Shown piece by piece: positions 57,704 through 64,000 of a DNA stretch of 64,000 bases. This DNA comes from Arthrobacter sp. H16F315 (GTDB lineage Bacteria > Actinomycetota > Actinomycetes > Actinomycetales > Micrococcaceae), in assembly GCF_024124825.1 (NCBI RefSeq), contig NZ_JAMXSS010000002.1:1240001-1304000 (forward strand), read 5' to 3'. Made by a program: the position numbers and the translations under genes. Position 1 is the stretch's first letter, and each line of letters opens with the position of its first letter. The notes under the pieces are model-generated. The model did no database searches, was not told the DNA's origin, and worked only from the letters and a program-made list of their open reading frames with translations.

Positions 57704-58573
57704 TCAGCGCGTAAATGTTTTTGTGCCTTTTGGATTTATAAAATATGTCGGTAGATCGAAGCGCAAAGGGCTCAAAGGTACCGTGTCGGTCGTCTGGGGT
57801 TGAACATTCAGGCCGGAAGCGCTGTCGATCGCTGACACTTTCAAGGCACCTGGATCGACTAGCCTAAGGTCCCAACCAACCGTTTCCGTGTAGAAATTTG
57901 CAGCCAGATCTCGCCTAAAGTCCTTTACATCATCTGGCGCCTCGTTTATGGGGCCTGAATAATCAAGTTCGTGAATTCCATCAGGACGTTCCAGGCGTGT
58001 CGGACCGCAGGCCCCATTGACGCCGTACGCGTAAGCGCGTAGCCGGTTGGCGGTCGTCGTCGTGGGATCTCCCAGCTCGACCAACTGATCGACGCTTGAG
58101 CCTGTGCTTCCGGGCTTGTAATACAAATCGTGGTTCAAATTCCTTGGCGCGATAAGTTCCAAGGGCTCCATCTGAAGCTGAAGTTCCGTCTTGTCTGGGG
58201 CCGTGAACCGAGGATGAAAATCTGGATTGCACGACAGGACTGAGAATAGAAGCGTGCGACCTGAGTCATCTGCAACCGTAGTTACGATGTAGTCCTTGTT
58301 GATGTAGTTGATTTGCTTGAGTGCTGGATTGGATGACACCTGTTTCAGCGTTGTGGGTGCACCCAGCATTTCGCTAAAATGGTCGGTGCTAAAGCCAGCG
58401 CCCAATTCGGCAAGCTTCTTGTAGTCCTTTTCGAAGGGAAAGAGGGTGTCCTTGGCCAGTGGCCACCATGCGAATATCGTAATAAGAGCGACTCCGAATG
58501 CTGAAATCCCTAAGACTAATTTCACAAAAACTTTGGACGCTGGCAACGCCCGCTCGATAACGAACTTCCACAT
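57704..58573 (-). CDS. AT-rich, membrane-anchored hypothetical protein, ETEC_3214-like
   Basis: A 289-residue protein with one N-terminal helix (KLVLGISAFGVALITIFAWW), then a soluble domain: KLAELGAGFSTDHFSEMLGA, INKDYIVTTVADDSGRTLLF, CNPDFHP. This order (LG.P, DY.V, D..G...FSV, FHP) resembles ETEC_3214-domain proteins of unknown function, a tentative match. The gene and flanks (57660-58620) are visibly poorer in GC than everything around them, pointing to horizontal transfer. It runs against its neighbours and separates the intact exporter gene from its truncated duplicate, so it probably arrived with the rearrangement. No transposase or clear target duplication was seen beyond the shared exporter tail. 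Confidence 0.6.
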   Translation of the reverse strand: MWKFVIERALPASKVFVKLVLGISAFGVALITIFAWWPLAKDTLFPFEKDYKKLAELGAGFSTDHFSEMLGAPTTLKQVSSNPALKQINYINKDYIVTTVADDSGRTLLFSVLSCNPDFHPRFTAPDKTELQLQMEPLELIAPRNLNHDLYYKPGSTGSSVDQLVELGDPTTTTANRLRAYAYGVNGACGPTRLERPDGIHELDYSGPINEAPDDVKDFRRDLAANFYTETVGWDLRLVDPGALKVSAIDSASGLNVQPQTTDTVPLSPLRFDLPTYFINPKGTKTFTR

Positions 58574-58714
58574 AGCATTCGTCCCCCTCGGGCTGAGTGA
58601 ATAAGAACGTTGAACCGGTTCCTTACGGTGGTGGAGCGGACTTTCAGTATCGCCCGCCTGGAAGAACAGTCAATAGGCCGCGCCTGGCGCAAAGCCGACT
58701 GCAGCCAGGATGCG

Positions 58715-59239
58715 CGACAATCTGCGCGTTACCGGAAGGTCGTGGTGCTGCAGGACGCGAGGCTGTACGGCGGGACCATCCGGGACGACATCACCTGCGG
58801 CTGGCCGTCCGCCACCTAAGCGGAGATCATGGCGGCGACGCCGCCCTCCGTGGACCGGTTTGTCAGGTCCCTGCCGGAGGGCTACGACACCGTGCTCGAC
58901 GACGAGGGCGCCAACGTCTCGGCGGGGGAGGAGCGGCTGCTGACCATTGCCCGGGCGTTCCTGGCCCGGCCCTCGGTGCTGACCCTGGACGAGGCCAGCA
59001 CCTCGGTGGATACCCGCACCGAGGTGCTGGTGCAGAAGGCGATGAGCGCCCTGCGGTCGGATAGGACGTCGTTCGTCATCGCGCACCTGCTCTCTTCCAT
59101 CCGCGACGCCGACCTCATCCTGGTGATGGAGGCCGGCCAGATCGTGGAACAGGGCAACCATGCTTCGCTGCTGGAGGCGGGCGGGGCGTACGCAGCGCTG
59201 TACGCGGCGCAGTTCGCGGCCCCTGTGGCGGAGGTTTAA
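58715..59239 (+). pseudogene. Truncated, decayed copy of the ABC exporter C-terminus
   Basis: The sequence aligns with the last 170 or so residues of the gene ending at 57651. KVVVLQDARLYGGTIRDDIT (here) corresponds to GMVLQDTWLFGGTIRDNIAY, then an in-frame TAA at 58817-58819, then [20 protein letters not shown] and onward to an identical C-terminus APVAEV. Walker B is [10 protein letters not shown]. It lacks Walker A and all helices, so it cannot work. The stop codon region and first bases after it (GCGGAGGTTTAAAGGGC) are identical at 57640-57656 and 59228-59244. It may be read from 58829 as a 136-residue fragment. Confidence 0.85.
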
Positions 59240-59354
59240 AGGGCTTCTCAACTCGTACGGACGGGCGATTCGACGGTCATGGTGCGATCTGGCGGATCTA
59301 TCATCCCCAAGCTACACATCGCCCGGTATCGGCTAAAAGTATGGCTAGTTGGCG

Positions 59355-59374
59355 GCCTGATATCAGGCTATATT
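59355..59374 (+). promoter_or_regulatory. Toxin-antitoxin promoter/operator: palindrome GCCTGATATCAGGC abutting a -10
   Basis: A perfect 14-base palindrome at 59355-59368 runs directly into TATATT (59369-59374), a -10 with a possible TAGTTG -35 17 bases upstream (59346-59351). The antitoxin ATG is five bases after it. Type II antitoxins repress their own promoter through such palindromes. Confidence 0.6.
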
Positions 59375-59379
59375 TCAGC

Positions 59380-59656
59380 ATGAGAACGGTGCCGGGCAAG
59401 AGAAGCCAAAGACAAGTTGTCCGCCCTCGTAGAGCAAGCAGGCACGACGCGCGAGATCATCCAGATCACCCGGCACGGGCACCCGTCAGCCGTGCTGATG
59501 TCCGCTGACGACCTGGAATCCCTGCAGGCAACCATCCACTGGCTCTCGCAGACGGGCGTTCGCGAAGACCTGGACCATGCCCGGAGCGACAGAGTCGAAC
59601 TCTACACCACCGGCGGCGCCGACCTTCGTCGTGAATTCGGTCAGCCGTCGCGGTGA
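59380..59656 (+). CDS. Phd/YefM-family antitoxin, N-terminus frameshifted
   Basis: The body is a Phd/YefM antitoxin: SALVEQAGTTREIIQITRHG, then HPSAVLMSADDLESLQATIH and a toxin-binding tail. The expected first residues are MRTVPVSEAKDKL; ATG 59380 gives MRTVPG, but then one base too many (near 59396-59403) puts the rest out of frame. Translation could start instead at TTG 59417, losing the first part of the DNA-binding fold. The stop overlaps the toxin start by four bases (GTGA). Whether the lesion is real is unclear, but the toxin next door is also damaged. Confidence 0.75.
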
Positions 59657-59945
59657 CCGGCGCAGAATCCTCGGATAGGGCTGCGTGGAAGGTTGAGGTC
59701 ACCAGCCCGGCAATGAAAGGTTTCCGGCGGCTGCCGGAGAAGGCTGCGGCGGCTATCGTTGAATTCGTCACCGGCCCGCTTGCGAATAATCCCCACCGCC
59801 TGAGCAAGCCCCTCACGAACGACCTGCTGGGGTCCGCACGGCCCGGCGTGGCGACTCCAGGGTGTTGTTCACCCTGGAGATCCAAGAGCGGACCTTGTAA
59901 GTCCTTCGCATCGAACACCGGTCCGATGCCTACAGGCCGCGCTAG
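59653..59945 (+). pseudogene. RelE/ParE-family toxin, inactivated by frameshift and nonsense codon
   Basis: It begins at GTG 59653 and reads a good RelE/YoeB-like start (WKVEVTSPAMKGFRRLPEKA and NNPHRLSKPL). Near 59830-59840 the frame shifts; the true continuation is ARRGDSRVLFTLEIQERTL, followed by TAA at 59898-59900 where the family has Tyr (TLYVLRIEHR), then VLRIEHRSDAYRPR and a stop at 59943-59945. Two independent lesions make a functional mRNA-cleaving toxin impossible. ARRGD and RIEHRxxAYR are the RelE catalytic/core residues. Confidence 0.85.
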
Positions 59946-60041
59946 GCGAACTTTTCGAGGGAATGTGTTGCCGTTGAACGGCCGCTCCGCCCAGTTGACG
60001 AAAGGGCCACTATCGGCCGTTGCACTCATCAGGGGTTCCCT

Positions 60042-60761
60042 TCACACGAGCGGCCACGGGTACCGCGTCCCCGTCCGATCCACGGGCAGCACCCCCGTGA
60101 CCAGCATGCGCTGAACGCGCCGCTGCAGGGCTGTGACCTCGTCGTCGTCGAGTATTTCGGCCAGCTCGTCAGGCACATCATCGGCGAGCGGAGCGAGGTC
60201 CGCCAGCAGGGCATCGGGAATCGGGTCGCCGGCGAAGTCCCAGATCACGGTGCGCAGCTTGAAGATCGCCGAGAAGCACAGCCCGTGGTCGATGCCCCAG
60301 ATCCGCCCGTCGTCGCCGCGCAGAACATGCCCACTCTTGCGGTCGGTGTTGTTGGCGATGTAATCGAACAGTGCCATCCGGGCCATGTCGGGGTGCGTGG
60401 AAGGGTCCTCGGATGCCAGCGTGAAATAGTGCTCGCGGAAGTCGCAGTCGATGAACCACTGCAGCGAGCCCACCCCCAGCGGCGCGTCCTCGCGGATCAC
60501 CGTGGGCGGCACCATGCCCCAACCCAGCGCCTCGCTGAGCAGATACGCCGCACGTTCGCGCCGGTGCAGCCCGGGCTCAAAGTCGGACAGCGGACGTTCC
60601 CCGGCCACCGGCTTGTACACCGCCTGTGCGCTGTCCTCCCCGTGGCTGAGCCGGACCAGGAACGTCTCGTTGCTGCTGCGCAGAATCTGCCCCACCAGCT
60701 CCACACCGCCCTCGGTCAGCAGCGTCAGCTCCCGCCCGGCCCCCGCAGATTCCTGCGTCAC
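60042..60761 (-). CDS. SCO1664 family protein (PI3/PI4-kinase-like fold)
   Basis: A 239-residue cytosolic protein found across actinobacteria. It has kinase-like elements: AVYKPVAGERPLSDFEPGLH with the ATP-binding Lys, RRERAAYLLSEALGWGMVPP, LFDYIANNTDRKSGHVL with the catalytic-loop Asp/Asn and GIDHGLCF as the metal-binding DxG-like motif. It resembles phosphatidylinositol 3/4-kinase-type folds but has no known substrate. Its start overlaps the phosphatase stop by four bases, the usual pairing of this gene with a histidine phosphatase (MSMEG_4193 type). ATG/GTG start at 60761. Confidence 0.9.
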   Translation of the reverse strand: MTQESAGAGRELTLLTEGGVELVGQILRSSNETFLVRLSHGEDSAQAVYKPVAGERPLSDFEPGLHRRERAAYLLSEALGWGMVPPTVIREDAPLGVGSLQWFIDCDFREHYFTLASEDPSTHPDMARMALFDYIANNTDRKSGHVLRGDDGRIWGIDHGLCFSAIFKLRTVIWDFAGDPIPDALLADLAPLADDVPDELAEILDDDEVTALQRRVQRMLVTGVLPVDRTGTRYPWPLV

Positions 60762-61423
60762 CGCGGCCTCAGCTTGCTTAGCGGCTCCGAATGGGAATTC
60801 ACCATCGGCACCGAGGACGGCTGGCCATCCACAAACTGCACCGCGGACACCGAGCCCGGGCTGATCATAATGCGCTGGAACAGATCCAGCGGGGTGCCCA
60901 GTGCATGGGCCACCGCCGCCTTGATGGTGTCGGCATGGGAGAAACAGACAACGACGCCGCCCGGGTGCGCCGCACAGAGCGCCGCCAGCGACCCAACAAT
61001 CCGGTCCTGCATCTCCGTAAAGCTCTCACCGTGGGGGAAACGGAAGGTGGACGGGCTGTTCTGCACGGTCCGCCACTCCGGCAGGACCGCCAGGTCCGCG
61101 ATTGCCGCGCCGGTCCAGTCGCCGAAGTCGCACTCCAGCAGCCCGGGCTCGTGCTGCACCTCCAGCCCGGTGCGGGCCGCCGTCGGCTCCGCCGTCTCGC
61201 GGGCGCGCTCCAACGGCGAGGAATACAGGGCGCTGACGGACAAACCGGTGAGCCGTTCAGCCACCCGCTCGGCCTGGGCCCGGCCCCGGTCGGATAGATG
61301 CAGTCCCGGCGCCCTGCCCGGCAGCACGGTGCCCGTCGTCGGCGTCTCCCCGTGGCGCACCAGGAGCAGGAGCGTGCCCTGCCGCCGGGGCTCCGCTGAA
61401 GGTTCGGAGGTTGCTGAAGTCAT
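60758..61423 (-). CDS. Histidine phosphatase family protein (MSMEG_4193-like)
   Basis: A 221-residue phosphoglycerate-mutase-like phosphatase. The phosphohistidine motif is LLLVRHGETPTT; a second catalytic His is in VVCFSHADTIKAAV; Arg in SSPLERARETAEP and Glu in LLECDFGDWTG complete the site. ATG 61423 is used (the codon before is TTG). Substrate not readable; family members are annotated as phosphoglycerate phosphatases on similarity only. It is first in a two-gene unit with SCO1664. Confidence 0.9.
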   Translation of the reverse strand: MTSATSEPSAEPRRQGTLLLLVRHGETPTTGTVLPGRAPGLHLSDRGRAQAERVAERLTGLSVSALYSSPLERARETAEPTAARTGLEVQHEPGLLECDFGDWTGAAIADLAVLPEWRTVQNSPSTFRFPHGESFTEMQDRIVGSLAALCAAHPGGVVVCFSHADTIKAAVAHALGTPLDLFQRIMISPGSVSAVQFVDGQPSSVPMVNSHSEPLSKLRPR

Positions 61424-61532
61424 CAAGTTCTAAGCGTAGCGGGAGGGGTCCCCGCCCGAGCTTGCGAGGGAAGGGGAAACTGCGGAGCGCTAGGGGGTGC
61501 CATGGTCCCGAGGCGAGGTCTACGGTGGAGGG

Positions 61533-62921
61533 GTGACTGAACGCCCTGAAATCTTCACAGTTGGTGAACTGCGAGCCTCCGGCCACGTCCAGAAGGACCT
61601 GCGCCGGGAAATCCGCGACAACCTCCTCGCCGCGCTGTCGGCGGGACGTGATCCGTGGCCCGGCATATTCGGCTTCGGCCGGACCGTGCTGCCGCAGTTG
61701 GAGCGGGCCCTGCTCGCCGGCCATGACATTGTCCTCCTGGGCGAGCGCGGGCAGGGCAAGACCCGCCTGCTGCGCACCCTGGCCGGGCTGCTGGACGAGT
61801 GGTCGCCGGTGATCGAGGACTCGGAACTGAACGAACACCCCTTCGAGCCCATCACCGCGCATTCGCGTGCCTTGGCGCTCACGGAGGGGGGACAGGCTGC
61901 GCGTGGCCTGGCGCCACCGCTCGGAACGCTATGTGGAAAAACTCGCGACGCCGGACACCTCCGTCGCGGACCTGATCGGCGACGTCGACCCCATGCGCGT
62001 GGCAGAGGGCCGCCGGCTGGGCGACCCGGAAACCATCCACTACGGCCTGATCCCGCGCTCCAACCGCGGGATCGTGGCCATCAATGAACTCCCGGACCTC
62101 GCCGAGCGCATCCAGGTCTCCATGCTCAACGTGATGGAGGAACGCGACATACAGATCCGCGGCTACGTGCTGCGGCTGCCCCTGGACGTCCTGGTGGTGG
62201 CCTCCGCCAACCCGGAGGACTACACCAACCGCGGCCGGATCATCACCCCCTGAAGGACCGCTTCGGCGCCGAAATCCGCACGCACTACCCGATCGAACTC
62301 GACGACGAAGTGTCCGTCATAGCTCAGGAGGGCCACCTGGTGGCCAACGTACCGGCCGTCATCCTGGAAATCCTGGCCCGCTACACCCGGGCCCTGCGCC
62401 AGTCCCCGGCCATTAACCAGACCTCCGGTGTGTCCGCCCGGTTCGCCATTGCCGGCGCCGAAACGGTGGCCGCCGCAGCCCTGCGCCGGGCCAGCGTCCG
62501 CGGCGAGGACGAAGCCGTCGCCCGAATCATCGACCTGGACGCCGCCGTGGAAGTCCTGACCGGAAAAATCGAGTTCGAGTCCGGCGAGGAGGGCCGCGAA
62601 CAGGACATCCTGGACCACCTCCTGCGCACCGCCACCATGGAGGCCGTGCGGGAGCACTTCCACGGCCTGGATCTGGGACCGCTGGTCACCGCGTTGGACG
62701 GGCACGCCACGGTGACCACCGGCGAGCTGGTCACCGCGAAGGAATTCCTGGCCAACCTCCCCTCCCTCAACGGCTCCGGCCTCTACGAGGAGATCGGCGA
62801 ACGCCTGGGCGCGGACAACGACGGACAGCGCGCCGCCGCCGTCGAACTGGCACTCGAAGGGCTCTACCTCAGCCGCCGGATTTCCAAGGAGTCCGACGAC
62901 GAGGCCACCATTTACGGCTAG
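61533..62921 (+). CDS. MoxR/magnesium-chelatase-type AAA+ ATPase, two frameshifts as sequenced
   Basis: About 462 residues after correction, starting at GTG 61533 after GGAGGG. Walker A is [20 protein letters not shown]; the Walker B region reads [20 protein letters not shown] (Asn where many members have Asp) and sensor 1 is [16 protein letters not shown]. The C-terminal half (from about 250) is helical, [20 protein letters not shown]. Two homopolymer errors split it: GGGGGG at 61886-61891 has one G too many, and CCCCC at 62246-62250 one C too few; correcting both gives one continuous frame. It is paired with the VWA gene 30 bases downstream, the usual MoxR-VWA partnership for complex assembly. 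Confidence 0.85.
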
Positions 62922-62951
62922 GTAGTTCCAAGGCAGAGGACAGGAAGCGCC

Positions 62952-64000
62952 ATGAGCCTTCACAACCGGTCCAGGTACGGCCGCTACGCCGGCGGACCCG
63001 ACCCGCTGGCGCCCCGGTGGACCTGGCGGAGGCGCTGGATGCCGTCGCCGACGACGTGATGGCCGGCTACTCGCCCCGGCGCGCGCTGCAGGAGTTCCTC
63101 CGGCGCGGCGGCCGGAACCAACAGGGCCTGGACGATCTTGCCGGCCGCATCCAGCAGCGCCGCAAGGACCTGCTGGGCAAGCACAACCTGGACGGCACCC
63201 TCAACGAGGTCAAAAGGCTGCTGGACGCCGCCGTCCTGGAGGAGCGCAAACAGCTGGCCCGCGACGCGATGATGGACAACGCCGACCGCGCGTTCCGCGA
63301 AATGCAGCTGCAGAACCTGCCCCAGTCCACGGCGGCCGCCGTCCAGGAGCTGTCCTCCTACGGCTGGCAGTCCAGCACCGCCAAGGAAACGTACGAACGG
63401 ATCAAGGACCTGCTGGGCCGCGAAGTCCTGGACCAGCGGTTCGCCGGCATGAAGCAGGCGTTGGAAAGCGCCACCGAGGAGGACAGGGCCGCCATCAGCA
63501 AGATGCTGCGCGACCTCAACGAGCTCCTGGACAAGCACCGCCGCGGCGTGGACACCGAGCAGGACTTCCAGGACTTCATGGCCCGCCACGGCCAGCACTT
63601 CCCGGAGAACCCGCAGTCGGTTCAGGAGCTGGTGGACGCGCTGGCCAAGCGGGCGGCCGCCGCCCAGCGGATGATGCAGTCCATGTCCCCGGAACAGCGC
63701 GAAGAGCTGATGCGGCTCTCCGCCCAAGCTTTCGGCTCACCGGAGCTGATGGCACAGCTGGGCCAACTGGACCAGACCCTCCAGGCCCTGCGCCCCGGCG
63801 AGGACTGGAATGGCTCCGAACAATTCGAGGGCCAGGAAGGGATGGGCCTGGGCGATGGCACCGGCGCGCTCCAGGACCTTGCCGAACTGGACGACCTGGC
63901 CGAGCAACTTTCCCAGGATTATGACAGTGCGCATATGGATGACCTGGACCTGGGCGCCCTGGCTCGACAGCTCGGCGACGACGCAGCGGTCACCGCCCGC
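62952..64000 (+). CDS. VWA-domain partner of the MoxR ATPase (N-terminal part; frameshifted and cut by window edge)
   Basis: It starts at ATG 62952 (MSLHNRSRYGRYAGGPDPLA). CCCC at 63012-63015 is one base short; with it the frame continues PPVDLAEALDAVADDVMAGY and stays open to the edge (about 350 residues seen). The visible part is almost all helical and charged: GYSPRRALQEFLRRGGRNQQ, RMMQSMSPEQREELMRLSAQ, ending in an acidic Gly/Asp-rich stretch. The VWA domain expected for proteins of this type (metal-dependent, MIDAS) must lie beyond base 64000, so the name rests on the partner and the helical N-terminal pattern. Confidence 0.7.

Noticed and set aside
57657..59244. Interpreting the block as an insertion sequence or transposon
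   Set aside because: No transposase, terminal inverted repeats or short target duplication could be seen; only the duplicated exporter tail flanks it.

Overview
The window is GC-rich, gene-dense actinobacterial chromosome, most likely from the Micrococcaceae (Arthrobacter or Pseudarthrobacter). The evidence is a choline oxidase very like the Arthrobacter globiformis enzyme, an actinobacterial DUF3073 gene, a SCO1664-type kinase-like gene, a HAIR (HspR) operator in front of clpB, many GTG/TTG starts and 4-base ATGA/GTGA overlaps. No rRNA, recognisable tRNA, CRISPR array or transposase was found.

Layout. 0-6 kb: an AI-2E-type transporter cut by the left edge, an FAD oxidase, a molbindin regulator with modABC (molybdate uptake), and an AhpD-like protein. 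6-12 kb: choline uptake (BCCT), betaine aldehyde dehydrogenase and choline oxidase, making glycine betaine. 12-17.5 kb: an array of CATG-centred palindromes, then HspR-regulated clpB, a septum-formation-domain protein, DUF3073 and a VOC protein. 17.5-24 kb: purM-purF, small membrane and hypothetical genes, a Bcp peroxiredoxin, and an HTH regulator divergent from an aldo/keto reductase. 24-40.4 kb: a large nitrogen-compound catabolic region. It holds an omega-aminotransferase, mmsA and LysR; then an MFS transporter, an N-carbamoyl amidohydrolase, an amidase and an aldo/keto reductase; then, on the minus strand, MFS - GntR - racemase-like - hydantoinase - arylmalonate-decarboxylase-like. Together these suggest breakdown of hydantoins, dihydropyrimidines or a malonate-like derivative down to acyl-CoA. 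40.6-44 kb: an alpha/beta hydrolase, a Cys-rich small protein behind a CsoR-type operator, a serine hydrolase and a 2-hydroxyacid dehydrogenase. 44.5-52 kb: a very large secreted multicopper oxidase (1871 aa) and a CopC-CopD-YtkA fusion that probably handles its copper. 52-59 kb: VOC, DUF808, a heterodimeric ABC exporter, then an AT-rich foreign gene followed by a broken partial copy of the exporter. 59-64 kb: a decayed toxin-antitoxin pair, SCO1664, a histidine phosphatase, a MoxR-type ATPase and the start of its VWA partner.

A caution runs through the window: about a dozen single-base insertions or deletions, nearly all in homopolymer runs, break otherwise well-conserved genes (modA, modC, betT, betB, codA twice, purF, lysR, the racemase-like gene, moxR twice, the VWA gene). 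Both insertions and deletions occur, and the frames resume perfectly, so sequencing error is more likely than gene loss. The toxin gene (frameshift plus nonsense codon) and the exporter fragment look like real decay.

The most interesting items are the multicopper oxidase with inserted GxGY repeats, the two racemase-fold enzymes with altered catalytic cysteines in one hydantoinase operon, the palindrome array upstream of clpB, the CsoR-type promoter of the 55-aa Cys-rich protein, and the exporter duplication around a foreign gene.
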